The notes: a model not told the origin generated them from the sequence alone. Positions 6,164 through 13,671 are shown, counted from the first letter of the stretch. The stretch: 14,383 nucleotides of DNA from an uncultured Lachnospiraceae bacterium (GCA_910584325.1 CAJTZH010000069.1:1-14383); one strand, 5' to 3'. A program made the numbers and translations.

Positions 6164-7054
6164 ATGAATGAGTACGTAAGACGATACATCATGTATTTGT
6201 CGGAGATTAAAAAAGCTTCTGTCAATACGGTTGTATCATACCGCCGTGATTTGAAAAAAATGACGGAATATTTTGAAAGTCAGGGAATAACTGATGTGAC
6301 AAAGGTCAATAAGACCAATATTAATTCTTACATATTGTATCTGGAGCGGACTTGCGGCTCGACGGCTACACAGTCCCGCTGTATCGCGTCCATGAAAGCA
6401 TTTTTTATGTATCTGCGCAATGAGAATGAAATAGACACACTGCCTACGGCAGATGTGAAAGCGCCGCATGTGGAGAAAAAGGCGCCGGATGTTCTTTCGG
6501 TGGAAGAGATGATGCGTTTATTGCAGCAGCCGGATTGTAAAACTGCCAAGGGAAAGCGTGATAAGGCGATGCTTGAACTTCTCTATGCCACGGGAATCCG
6601 TGTGACGGAGCTGATTTCACTGTGCCTTTCTGATGTAAATATGGAGCTGAGTTACATTCAGTGTCGTTCACGGGAAAAGGCGAGAATTATTCCGTTTCAT
6701 CAGGGAACGAAAGAAGCGCTGTTAAAGTATCTGCTTGACGCAAGAATCGAGTTTGTGAAAGAAAACAATACGGATACTTTATTTACGAATTATGCCGGAG
6801 AACCGATGAGCAGGCAGGGATTTTGGAAACTGATAAAAGCGTACGCAGCCCAGGCGGGCATAGGCAAAGTGATTACACCGCATATCCTGCGTCATTCATT
6901 TGCGGCGCATCTGGTGGAAAACGGCGCCGATTTGAGAGCCGTGCAGGAGATGATGGGATATTCGGATTTGTCAAGCACGCAGATTTACGCCGCCATGGCG
7001 AATAATAAGATACGGGATGTGTATGCCAGAAGCCACCCGCTCGGGAGCAAATGA
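6164..7054 (+). CDS. xerD: Site-specific tyrosine recombinase XerD
   Basis: A 296-residue tyrosine recombinase, the usual XerD length, expected to act with a partner at dif to resolve chromosome dimers. The N-terminal SAM-like core-binding domain covers about 1-95. In the catalytic domain Arg146 lies in ATGIRVTEL, Lys172 in REKARIIP, His240 and Arg243 in HILRHSFAAHL, and the nucleophile is Tyr275 in STQIYAA. One oddity: the family's conserved LGHxDxSTTQIY appears as MGYSDLSSTQIY, so the second catalytic histidine is Tyr266. The ribosome site is weak (GAGG about ten bases upstream). The place after spoIIM matches Bacillus subtilis xerD (ripX), which favours XerD over XerC or an integrase. It converges on lepB, with a hairpin between them. 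Confidence 0.88.
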   Translation: MNEYVRRYIMYLSEIKKASVNTVVSYRRDLKKMTEYFESQGITDVTKVNKTNINSYILYLERTCGSTATQSRCIASMKAFFMYLRNENEIDTLPTADVKAPHVEKKAPDVLSVEEMMRLLQQPDCKTAKGKRDKAMLELLYATGIRVTELISLCLSDVNMELSYIQCRSREKARIIPFHQGTKEALLKYLLDARIEFVKENNTDTLFTNYAGEPMSRQGFWKLIKAYAAQAGIGKVITPHILRHSFAAHLVENGADLRAVQEMMGYSDLSSTQIYAAMANNKIRDVYARSHPLGSK

Positions 7055-7055
7055 A

Positions 7056-7084
7056 AGAGAGTACCGTTGAAAACAGTACTCTCT
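7056..7084. terminator. Hairpin between convergent xerD and lepB
   Basis: AGAGAGTAC and GTACTCTCT form a perfect nine-base stem with an eleven-base loop, starting two bases after the xerD stop. Neither side has a strong T tract (TTTCATTT follows on the minus strand). It is probably a bidirectional terminator or 3'-end stabiliser. Confidence 0.55.
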
Positions 7085-7112
7085 AAAGTTATATGTTAAT
7101 TGGTGTGACCGG

Positions 7113-7811
7113 TTATTCATATACGGGACGTTCGAAAACGGCAAACTCGCTGTAGTATTTAAAAATTGCCTTGGCGAGAATGTAATCTTTCGGAACGTAA
7201 GTGTTTACCCAGTAACGGGAATCTTTGGAATCATTTCTGTTATCGCCCATCACGAAGTAATTGTCCGCCGGTACGATGAAGGTGTAATCTTTGCCGGAGT
7301 ACATCGTCTCATGAAGGTATGGTTCAGAGAGAACGTTTCCGTTGACATACACGTTGACGCCGTTGTCTTCACGCTTAATTTCCACTACGTCGCCGGGAAG
7401 ACCGATGACACGCTTGACAAACTTCTGGGTCGGGTCGTCGGGATACTTAAATATAATGACGTCTCCGCGTTTCGGCTGTGAAAAGATGTAAGCAAGCCGG
7501 AATCCGACAAGGCGGTCCCCCTTCATGATAGTATGAATCATGGAGCCGGTCGGAACGGATGCGTTGATGATTACAAAATTATTCATCAGCAGGGCGAGAA
7601 TAACTGCTATAATCAAAATTTTCACATATCCCATGAGTTCCTGTAAAATCGTTCTGTGTTCGTTGTCCTCGCCGTCGTCCGACATAGAATGTAATTCTTT
7701 TTCCAGTTCCTTAAGCGATTTGCCGCCGGAGGGACGTTCTGGTAAATCCTCCATAATATCTAAATCGTCTCCGAACGAAAAATCTTCCGGTTTTCTCTCA
7801 TCTAATAACAT
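7113..7811 (-). CDS. lepB: Signal peptidase I
   Basis: A type I signal peptidase of 232 residues, anchored in the membrane with its active site outside, which cleaves signal peptides from exported proteins. An acidic cytosolic N-terminus of about 60 residues precedes one transmembrane helix at about 62-84. Box B holds the nucleophile Ser90 in ASVPTGSM. The general base Lys133 is in KFVKRVIGLPGD, and box E reads GDNRNDSKDSRYW at 189-201. The single membrane span and Ser/Lys dyad are of the Gram-positive SipS type. The long charged N-terminal extension (DFSFGDDLDIMEDLPE) is longer than in SipS. GGAGGC sits immediately before the ATG at 7811. The gene starts 23 bases after htpG with no promoter between, so it probably shares htpG transcripts. 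Confidence 0.93.
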   Translation of the reverse strand: MLLDERKPEDFSFGDDLDIMEDLPERPSGGKSLKELEKELHSMSDDGEDNEHRTILQELMGYVKILIIAVILALLMNNFVIINASVPTGSMIHTIMKGDRLVGFRLAYIFSQPKRGDVIIFKYPDDPTQKFVKRVIGLPGDVVEIKREDNGVNVYVNGNVLSEPYLHETMYSGKDYTFIVPADNYFVMGDNRNDSKDSRYWVNTYVPKDYILAKAIFKYYSEFAVFERPVYE

Positions 7812-7834
7812 GCTGCCTCCATATTCGAACTCTC

Positions 7835-9757
7835 TTACTGAATAAGAATGTTCATTATTTCGTTACTTCTGGCAATAAATTTCGTCATCGCTGCAGGCGC
7901 AAGCGGTCTGTAGCTTAAAGAAGCAAGGTCATAGAGCTGGCAGCAGATTAATTCGGCGTGTTCGCTTTCCGGATTATCAAGCAGGTATCTGACAAGGCGG
8001 TTGTTGGAATTTAAAATCAGCGTTTCGCCTGTCGGACCGAACATAGACGGGTCCATGCCTGCCATACCGTAAGCCTTCATCATATCCTGCATACGTCTGC
8101 TTTCTTCATTGACGGTAATCATGGAAGAAATTGCTTCGTTCTTTAATTTATCAACCTTAACCTCTAGTTTATCATTTTTTAACTTATTTTGAAACAGTTC
8201 TGTCAATTTTTCCTGAATTTCTTTTAACTCATCTTCCGAGGTTTCCTCTTTGAAAGCATCGGAGAGGTCGGCGTCAATACGGATAAACTTGACGTTCTCA
8301 TTTTTTTGTTCCAGATGCGTGATAAACGGTGTGTCAATATTGTGGCGTAAAAGAACGGCATTCATATGCTCTTCTTTAAACAGATTGATGTACTGGCTCT
8401 GTTCCTGTTCGTTTGTCACATAGAAAATCTTGTTTTCGTGATGTTCCTTGTTTTCTTCAAGACATTCCGAAAGCGTCATATATTTGCCGGACAAATCTTT
8501 GAATATAATATAATCGTTCATTTTCTCGGCAAATTTTTCGTCCTTCAGGCAGCCGAATTTGATAAACGGATTAATGTCGTCCCAGTATTTTTCATAGTTT
8601 TCCTTATCCGTCTTGTACATACCGGAAAGCTTGTCCGCAACTTTTTTGGAAATGTAATCGGAAATTTTCTTCACAAATCCATCGTTTTGCAGTGCGCTTC
8701 TTGATACGTTTAATGGCAGGTCAGGACAGTCAATAACCCCTTTTAATAAAAGAAGAAATTCAGGAATGACTTCCTTAATATTGTCCGCGATAAATACCTG
8801 ATTGTTGTATAATTTAATTGTTCCTTCAAGCGTGTCATATTCCGTGTTCAGTTTCGGGAAATACAGAATACCCTTTAAATTAAACGGATAATCCATATTC
8901 AGGTGAATCCAGAATAAAGGCTCTCTGTAATCGTGGAATACTTTGCGGTAAAATTCCTTGTATTCCTCCTCGGTACAGTCGTTAGGATGCTTGTTCCAGA
9001 GCGGGTTCTTTTCGTTTAACGGAACCGGCTTCTTTTCTTCCTTCTCATCCTCGCCGTCTGTGTTGTCTTCATTTACTGCACTGTCAGTTTGGGCATTGTT
9101 TTCCACCGGTTCTTCCTTTGGCGCGTTTTCGTTAATCAGGAAAATATCAACCGGCATGAACGAGCAGTACTTTGTAATGACTTCACGGGCACGGTATTCG
9201 TTGGAAAATTCGTAGCTGTCCTCATTTAAGTAAAGAACAATCTGCGTGCCGACCGTATCTTTATCGCCTTCGCTCATCTCATATTCCGTGCCGCCGTCAC
9301 ATTCCCAGTGGACAGGCTTTGCGCCTTCGCGGTAAGAGAGCGTATCGATGGTCACGCGCTCCGCAACCATGAAAGCGGAGTAAAAGCCGAGACCGAAATG
9401 ACCGATAATCTGCTCCTCGTTTGTCTTATCCTTGTACTGCTCCAAAAACGCGGCGGCACCGGAAAACGCAATCTGGTTAATGTATTCGCCTACTTCGTCT
9501 GCGGTCATGCCGATACCGTTATCTGTGATGGTAATCGTCTTCTGCTCCTGATTGACGCTGACGGTAATCTGAAATTCCGTATTCTCGGGAATCGTGTACT
9601 CGCCGATGATATCAAGTTTTTTTAACTTAGTAATGGCGTCGCACCCGTTCGAGATTAACTCCCTGTAAAAAATATCATGGTCGGAATAAAGCCATTTCTT
9701 GATAATCGGAAAAATATTTTCGCTGTTAATAGAAAGACTTCCTGTTTGTTTTGACAT
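7835..9757 (-). CDS. htpG: Chaperone HtpG (bacterial Hsp90)
   Basis: A 640-residue ATP-dependent cytosolic chaperone. The GHKL ATPase domain shows ELISNGCDAITK at 33-44 (Glu33, Asn37, Asp40), DNGIGM at 79-84 and GHFGLGFYSAFMVAE at 119-133 (the family usually has GQFG). A strongly charged linker at about 211-250, rich in Glu, Asp, Asn and Lys, is longer than in Escherichia coli HtpG. The middle domain holds the catalytic arginine loop LNVSRSALQND at 349-359 (Arg353). The C-terminal dimerisation domain ends in IMNILIQ. AGGAGTGA lies shortly before the ATG. A TTGACT/TATGAT promoter and a perfect CIRCE element upstream suggest HrcA repression released on heat or folding stress. lepB follows as a likely operon partner. 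Confidence 0.96.
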   Translation of the reverse strand: MSKQTGSLSINSENIFPIIKKWLYSDHDIFYRELISNGCDAITKLKKLDIIGEYTIPENTEFQITVSVNQEQKTITITDNGIGMTADEVGEYINQIAFSGAAAFLEQYKDKTNEEQIIGHFGLGFYSAFMVAERVTIDTLSYREGAKPVHWECDGGTEYEMSEGDKDTVGTQIVLYLNEDSYEFSNEYRAREVITKYCSFMPVDIFLINENAPKEEPVENNAQTDSAVNEDNTDGEDEKEEKKPVPLNEKNPLWNKHPNDCTEEEYKEFYRKVFHDYREPLFWIHLNMDYPFNLKGILYFPKLNTEYDTLEGTIKLYNNQVFIADNIKEVIPEFLLLLKGVIDCPDLPLNVSRSALQNDGFVKKISDYISKKVADKLSGMYKTDKENYEKYWDDINPFIKFGCLKDEKFAEKMNDYIIFKDLSGKYMTLSECLEENKEHHENKIFYVTNEQEQSQYINLFKEEHMNAVLLRHNIDTPFITHLEQKNENVKFIRIDADLSDAFKEETSEDELKEIQEKLTELFQNKLKNDKLEVKVDKLKNEAISSMITVNEESRRMQDMMKAYGMAGMDPSMFGPTGETLILNSNNRLVRYLLDNPESEHAELICCQLYDLASLSYRPLAPAAMTKFIARSNEIMNILIQ

Positions 9758-9804
9758 ATCAAATCACTCCTGTTCATCATTTATCATTTTTCTATTTAAT
9801 GGAT

Positions 9805-9833
9805 ATCATAATGCACTTTGCGGGGAAAGTCAA
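9805..9833 (-). promoter_or_regulatory. Promoter of htpG
   Basis: Reading leftward, TTGACT (9833-9828), a 17-base spacer and TATGAT (9810-9805) form a good sigma-A promoter about 48 bases before the htpG start. The CIRCE element ends seven bases upstream of its -35 box. Confidence 0.8.
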
Positions 9834-9867
9834 GAAAAAATTAGCACTCATTGAGAAAGAGTGCTAA
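9834..9867 (-). terminator. Terminator of the DUF5721 gene, built from the CIRCE palindrome
   Basis: On the minus strand the nine-base stem TTAGCACTC/GAGTGCTAA is followed directly by TTTTTTCTT, the form of an intrinsic terminator. The DUF5721 stop codon (9866-9864) is inside the first arm. The stem is AT-balanced and of modest strength. Confidence 0.5.
9841..9867. promoter_or_regulatory. CIRCE element (HrcA operator) upstream of htpG
   Basis: TTAGCACTC-N9-GAGTGCTAA matches the CIRCE consensus at all 18 arm positions, with the standard nine-base spacer. HrcA binds this site and releases it when GroEL is occupied by unfolded protein. Here it lies just upstream of the htpG -35 box rather than at or after the transcription start. 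HtpG is not in the HrcA regulon of Bacillus subtilis, so the arrangement is notable. Confidence 0.92.
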
Positions 9868-10352
9868 CAAAGTGAAAAATCAATGCGATGTTCTGTCAGA
9901 AAACCGCATACAAACCGGTCAAAAGCTTTTTCCAGTGTTTTGTCCAGTGTAAAGTAAGAAAGAGAAGTTCCGGTGGTAAGACTTAACGTATTGTTTTCAT
10001 ATTTGATATTCAGAAATAAACCTGTGACGTCTTCCGGCTTAAAGTCCGGCGTTTGGGATACAATACCGGTAGTCCGTTTTTCATCGAGACGGAATACAAA
10101 CTTAAAATAAGTAGGAAGATGGTTTCCTTTGATGATTTCATAGCACACGGGGCGCAGACGCTCCCAGGTATTATAGCGGCTTTGCGGTTCCTCGTCTGTA
10201 TCCGTAAAGTACGGCGTATTTTTTGTGCCGTCGATGACAAAGGTAGAGTGCGTCTTAATCGTGCCTTCCCACAGTTCCATCTGCTCTAGCGTATCTTTCA
10301 CAAGAAGAAGGGAAGTAAAGCCTTTTATATCGTTTATTTTAAGAAAAATCAT
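9864..10352 (-). CDS. DUF5721 family protein
   Basis: A soluble protein of 162 residues without signal peptide or membrane span. The start at 10352 is set by GGAGG five bases upstream; a further in-frame ATG at 10376 lacks one. The order of conserved pieces fits what I recall of DUF5721, found mainly in Lachnospiraceae: an N-terminal IFLKINDIKGFTSLLL strand-helix, a FVIDG segment near 38-42, WERLRPVCYEIIKGNHLPTYF near 63-83, DFKPEDVTGLFLNIKY near 103-118, and TGTSLSYFTLDKTLEKAFD near 127-145. No function is established to my knowledge, and none is guessed. It is separated from htpG by the CIRCE element and diverges from the M18 aminopeptidase gene, with overlapping promoters. The stop codon lies inside CIRCE. 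Confidence 0.8.
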   Translation of the reverse strand: MIFLKINDIKGFTSLLLVKDTLEQMELWEGTIKTHSTFVIDGTKNTPYFTDTDEEPQSRYNTWERLRPVCYEIIKGNHLPTYFKFVFRLDEKRTTGIVSQTPDFKPEDVTGLFLNIKYENNTLSLTTGTSLSYFTLDKTLEKAFDRFVCGFLTEHRIDFSLC

Positions 10353-10362
10353 AGGTGCCTCC

Positions 10363-10391
10363 TTGTATTCACACATATCTTAGTATAAAAT
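10363..10391 (+). promoter_or_regulatory. Possible promoter of the M18 aminopeptidase gene
   Basis: TTGTAT at 10363-10368, a 17-base spacer and TAAAAT at 10386-10391. It overlaps the opposing DUF5721 promoter almost completely, so the two genes may compete for polymerase or share a regulator. Confidence 0.45.
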
Positions 10392-10410
10392 ACATTACAA
10401 ATGAAAACAA
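10382..10410 (-). promoter_or_regulatory. Promoter of the DUF5721 gene
   Basis: Reading leftward, TTGTTT (10410-10405), a 17-base spacer and TATACT (10387-10382), about 30 bases before the start at 10352. Confidence 0.65.
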
Positions 10411-10438
10411 GAGGAAATCTGTTTGTGGAGGAAAAAGA

Positions 10439-11731
10439 ATGATAGAGGAATATTTACAGTATACAAAGACGGCAACATGTCCGTTCTGCGTGACAAAAGC
10501 GGCAGAAGAATATTTTGAAAAAGCCGGATTTGAGCGTTTTAATATGGAAGACGGATGGACGATAGAACGGGGAAAAGGATATTTTATGAATCTTTACGGA
10601 AGCTCTTTTATCGCGTTTTATGTGGGAGCGCAGTTTTCTTGTGACGGAAGGCTGACAATTGCCGCGGCGCATTCCGACCAGCCGTGTTTTGTTGTGAAGC
10701 CGAATGCCGTCATCGAATCGGGAAAATACAGAAAACTAAACGTCGAGGCATACGGCGGCGCGATTTTAAATACCTGGCTTGACAGACCGCTTGGCATCGC
10801 GGGAATTGTGGCGGCAAAGGGGAGCGACGCGTTTCATCCGGACGTGCGCGTTGTGGATTTTAAGAGAGCCATGCTTGTGATTCCGAATATAGCGATTCAT
10901 TTTAACCGCGACGTCAATAAGGGCGTGGAGCTGAATAAGCAGAAAGATATGCTGCCGCTTCTGGGAATGATGGAAGCGTATGGTTCGGACAAACTGGAGG
11001 AGAAAGACTATCTTTTGCGGTTATTATCAGAAGAGACGGGCATAAGGGAGGAAGATATTCTCGATTACCAGCTTTACCTGTATAATTTTGAGGACGGCAT
11101 GACAGCAGGGGCGCAAAACGAGATACTGCTGGCTCCGAGAATTGATAATCTGGCGTCTGTGTTTGCGTGCATGAAAGCGTTGACGGCGGGACGGACTGAG
11201 ACGGGACTTAATGTAATTGCCGTATTTGACAATGAGGAGGTTGGCAGCAGGACGAAGCAGGGAGCGGGCTCAAATCTTCTTTTAGGGATTTTGGAACGCA
11301 TTTACGCGGCGCTTCTTGTAGAGCGGGAAGTGTTTTTAAGGTGCGTAAACAGTGGCTTTTTCCTGTCGGTTGACGGAGCTCACGCACTTCACCCGAATCA
11401 GGGTGAAAAGTATGACCCGACGAATCCGATTTATATAAACGACGGAATCGTGATTAAACGGGCGGCGAATCAGGCATACGCAACAGATGCGGTGGCGGCG
11501 GGAATAATAAAAGAAATTTGCGGCAAGAATAACATTACGTATCAGGAGTTTGTGAATAAATCAGACTCGCCGGGAGGAAGCACGCTGGGGGCTGTCGCGT
11601 CCACGCTTCTTCCGATGAGAATGGCGGACGTAGGTATACCGATGCTTGCCATGCATTCGGCGATGGAAACGATGGGGGCAAAGGATTTGGAGGCGCTTGT
11701 CAGGTTGATTACCGGTCTGTTTGTGGCGTAA
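10439..11731 (+). CDS. apeB: M18 family aminopeptidase (aspartyl aminopeptidase type)
   Basis: A cytosolic zinc metallopeptidase of 430 residues that should remove N-terminal residues, often acidic ones, from peptides. The start at the ATG at 10439 follows GGAGG; an upstream extension of the frame has no ribosome site. Co-catalytic metal-site motifs are in order: AAHSDQP (His78, Asp80), PRIDNLAS (Asp236 as bridging ligand), FDNEEVGS (Glu266 as general base, Glu267 as ligand), SVDGAHALHPNQ (Asp312 region), and AMHSAMET (His406). SDSPGGSTLG at 375-384 is also typical. The length fits the ApeB-like branch; the symbol is by similarity, and a second M18 paralogue may exist elsewhere. It diverges from the DUF5721 gene. 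No terminator hairpin is seen before the degV promoter, only T-rich sequence. Confidence 0.9.
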   Translation: MIEEYLQYTKTATCPFCVTKAAEEYFEKAGFERFNMEDGWTIERGKGYFMNLYGSSFIAFYVGAQFSCDGRLTIAAAHSDQPCFVVKPNAVIESGKYRKLNVEAYGGAILNTWLDRPLGIAGIVAAKGSDAFHPDVRVVDFKRAMLVIPNIAIHFNRDVNKGVELNKQKDMLPLLGMMEAYGSDKLEEKDYLLRLLSEETGIREEDILDYQLYLYNFEDGMTAGAQNEILLAPRIDNLASVFACMKALTAGRTETGLNVIAVFDNEEVGSRTKQGAGSNLLLGILERIYAALLVEREVFLRCVNSGFFLSVDGAHALHPNQGEKYDPTNPIYINDGIVIKRAANQAYATDAVAAGIIKEICGKNNITYQEFVNKSDSPGGSTLGAVASTLLPMRMADVGIPMLAMHSAMETMGAKDLEALVRLITGLFVA

Positions 11732-11764
11732 CCGCTCTCCGTTTTCATTTTTTTATAATGCCTA

Positions 11765-11793
11765 TTGCCTATCATGGAAATATATGCTATCAT
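11765..11793 (+). promoter_or_regulatory. Promoter of the degV gene
   Basis: TTGCCT at 11765-11770, a 17-base spacer and TATCAT at 11788-11793, just before an inverted repeat that covers the expected transcription start. Confidence 0.6.
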
Positions 11794-11814
11794 ATGTAGT
11801 AATGAAAACTACAT
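11794..11814. repeat. Operator-like inverted repeat at the degV transcription start
   Basis: ATGTAGT-N7-ACTACAT has perfect seven-base arms directly after the -10 box. Its place, between -10 and ribosome site, is typical of a repressor operator. The overlapping TATCATATGTAGTA loosely recalls BlaI/MecI-type sites, which is not enough to name a regulator. Confidence 0.5.
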
Positions 11815-11829
11815 TATGGAGAGATGAAT

Positions 11830-12672
11830 ATGAAAAACTATAGAATTATTGTTGACAGCTGCTGTGATTTAACGCCGGAAATGAAGGCGGACGAAAGGAT
11901 TGTTTCCGTACCGCTGATACTGAGTGTGGACGGTGTTGATATAGTCGATGACGAGACATTTGACCAGAAGGATTTTCTTGCGCGCGTTGCGGCAAGTAAG
12001 GAGAGTCCGCATTCGGCATGTCCGTCGCCGGAACTTTACAAAGAAGAGTATGAGCGTGCCGACGGTGATGTTTATGTGATTACGCTTTCGGCGGAACTGT
12101 CGGGAAGCTATAACAGCGCGCAGGTTGCCGCGAAGATGTATAAGGAACAGGGCGGAGCGAATAACGTGCATGTGTTTAATTCCTGTTCGGCGTCCTCCGG
12201 AGAGGTGCTTCTTGCCAGAAAGATAACGCAGCTTGCAGCAGAGGGCAGAGGCTTTGAAGAGATTGTTGAGATTGTAGAGAAATTCCGTGACGAGAAATGC
12301 ACGTTCTTTGTTCTTGAGAGTCTTGAGACGCTGCGCAAGAACGGAAGACTGACAAGTATGCAGGCAGTGCTTATCAATGCCCTGAATATCAAGCCGATTA
12401 TGAGAGGAACAAAGAAGGGGACTATTGAGAAGGTCAGTCAGACGAGAGGTATCAATAAGGCGCTGGTCAAGATGCTTGAAATTGTAGGTGAAGAGGTTCT
12501 GAGCCAGGAGACAAAAACACTGGTGATTGCGCATTGCAACAATAGGGAACGCGCATTATTCGTCAGGCAGGAAGCAGAGAGACTTTGTAAATTTAAAGAA
12601 ATTATTATCACGTGTACGGCAGGCGTGTCAAGTATGTACGCCAATGACGGTGGAATTATTGTCAGCGCATAG
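11830..12672 (+). CDS. DegV family fatty-acid-binding protein
   Basis: A protein of 280 residues of the DegV (FakB-like) family, which holds a single fatty acid in a buried tunnel. FakB members present it to the kinase FakA for phosphorylation and phospholipid synthesis. The N-terminal IIVDSCCDLTPE at 6-17 has the family's DS-x-x-DL loop. TLSAELSGSYNSA at 85-97 is the ligand carboxylate-binding loop. ESLETLRKNGRLTS and LNIKPIM in the second half are also standard. GGAGAG at 11818-11823 is six bases from the ATG at 11830, which is preferred to the ATG at 11824 that abuts it. No fakA-like gene is in the window. It appears monocistronic, with its own promoter, an operator-like repeat and a downstream terminator. 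The exact lipid and whether it serves FakA are unknown. Confidence 0.9.
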   Translation: MKNYRIIVDSCCDLTPEMKADERIVSVPLILSVDGVDIVDDETFDQKDFLARVAASKESPHSACPSPELYKEEYERADGDVYVITLSAELSGSYNSAQVAAKMYKEQGGANNVHVFNSCSASSGEVLLARKITQLAAEGRGFEEIVEIVEKFRDEKCTFFVLESLETLRKNGRLTSMQAVLINALNIKPIMRGTKKGTIEKVSQTRGINKALVKMLEIVGEEVLSQETKTLVIAHCNNRERALFVRQEAERLCKFKEIIITCTAGVSSMYANDGGIIVSA

Positions 12673-12710
12673 GATGTTTTGCCCGCACAGTGATAATATA
12701 AAAAAATCAG

Positions 12711-12763
12711 AAACCGCAGAAAGTAAAAAAATTGCCAAGTTTTTTACTTTTTGTGGTTTTTTT
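12711..12763 (+). terminator. Terminator after degV
   Basis: A long imperfect hairpin pairs AAACC (12711-12715) with GGTTT (12755-12759), and AAAGTAAAAAA (12720-12730) with TTTTTTACTTT (12740-12750), around a nine-base loop. The T run 12757-12763 follows and overlaps the outer arm. It lies 38 bases after the degV stop. Confidence 0.7.
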
Positions 12764-12815
12764 AAGGTGATTATGATATACTGATAACAAGTAAATTGTT
12801 CGTGGAGGTATCATC

Positions 12816-13592
12816 ATGTATTTAAAAGATTTTATGGATATGGAAAAGCTGCAGAAGATTCAGGATATGTTTTCGGATGCCACGGGGCTTGCGGCGATAG
12901 CAGTCAATCAGGATGGCGAATACATAACAGAGGGTAGTAATTTTACGGATTTTTGTATGAAATATACGAGAAATTCCAAAGAAGGCAACCGCAGGTGCGT
13001 GAAGTGTGATAATGAATGTAAAGGCGTTTATTACTGCCACGCAGGTCTGATGGATTTTGCTTCGGATATTATTGTAAACGGAGAGAAGGTCGGTTCAATA
13101 ATCGGCGGACAGGTTCTTCCAAACGAGCCGGATGTAGAGAAGTTTGAGAGTATTGCGAGTGAACTGGGAATTAATCCGAAGGATTACATTGAAGCGTTAT
13201 CCAAGGTTCCGGTGAGGACGGAAAACTCTATTAAGGCAGCGGCGCAGCTTCTTTGCGATACGGTAAACGAGATGGCGAACCTTGCTTATATTGAGTGGAA
13301 GAACGCGAACGAAATCAAAGTGATTGAGAATGAGATGGAGAGTCTTACCAAGAGCGTCAAGAGTATTTCCGACAAGACAAAAGAGCTTGAGACCATCGCT
13401 TCCAGACAGAATATGCTGACGCTGAACGCGTCTATTGAGGCGGCGAGAACAGGCGAGGCCGGTGTCGGATTTGCGGTTGTTGCGAAGCAGATGGGTGAGT
13501 TATCAAGACATTCTGCTGATATTTATAAGAATATTAAGGAAGCTTCTACGACGATATCGTCTTCCATCAAGAAGATTAACGAAGTTATTTAG
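12816..13592 (+). CDS. PocR-domain sensor with a short methyl-accepting chemotaxis signalling tip
   Basis: A soluble protein of 258 residues. Residues 5-155 match the PocR sensory domain: DMFSDATGLAAIAVNQDG at 17-34, FCMKYTRN at 46-53, cysteines at 47, 61, 64, 68 and 74 including CVKC and YYCHAGLMDFA, then IIGGQVLP at 95-102. Residues 165-258 form a coiled-coil hairpin with the chemoreceptor tip (LNASIEAARTGEAGVGFAVVAKQ, split at 203-213 and 214-225), which in full receptors contacts CheA and CheW. Each helical arm is only about six heptads, far shorter than in ordinary receptors, and there is no membrane helix or room for methylation helices. It may sense a small ligand or redox/metal state through the Cys cluster in the cytoplasm. 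GGAGG precedes the ATG. No chemotaxis genes lie nearby. The domain call is firm; ligand and output are unknown. Confidence 0.88.
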   Translation: MYLKDFMDMEKLQKIQDMFSDATGLAAIAVNQDGEYITEGSNFTDFCMKYTRNSKEGNRRCVKCDNECKGVYYCHAGLMDFASDIIVNGEKVGSIIGGQVLPNEPDVEKFESIASELGINPKDYIEALSKVPVRTENSIKAAAQLLCDTVNEMANLAYIEWKNANEIKVIENEMESLTKSVKSISDKTKELETIASRQNMLTLNASIEAARTGEAGVGFAVVAKQMGELSRHSADIYKNIKEASTTISSSIKKINEVI

Positions 13593-13609
13593 AGCAAGAG
13601 GTTATGTAT

Positions 13610-13649
13610 GGGACTATTGAGTGATTCAATGGTCCCTTTCTCTGATTTT
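13610..13649 (+). terminator. Terminator after the PocR-chemoreceptor gene
   Basis: GGGACTATTGA (13610-13620) pairs with TCAATGGTCCC (13626-13636) through one T-G wobble over a five-base loop, followed by TTTCTCTGATTTT. It separates this gene from the converging permease gene. Confidence 0.75.
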
Positions 13650-13671
13650 GGGGAGAGCCGGTGCATACAAG

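Noticed and set aside
11869..12534. Minus-strand 221-residue open frame
   Set aside because: It lies entirely antisense to degV, is rich in Arg/His/Leu as expected of a shadow frame, and has no recognisable domain.
12763..12787. Possible sigma-D (flagellar/chemotaxis) promoter before the PocR gene
   Set aside because: TAAG and ACTGATAA are present, but the gap is 13 rather than about 15 bases and both boxes are poor. TATGAT/TATACT boxes nearby lack a good -35, so no promoter is called.
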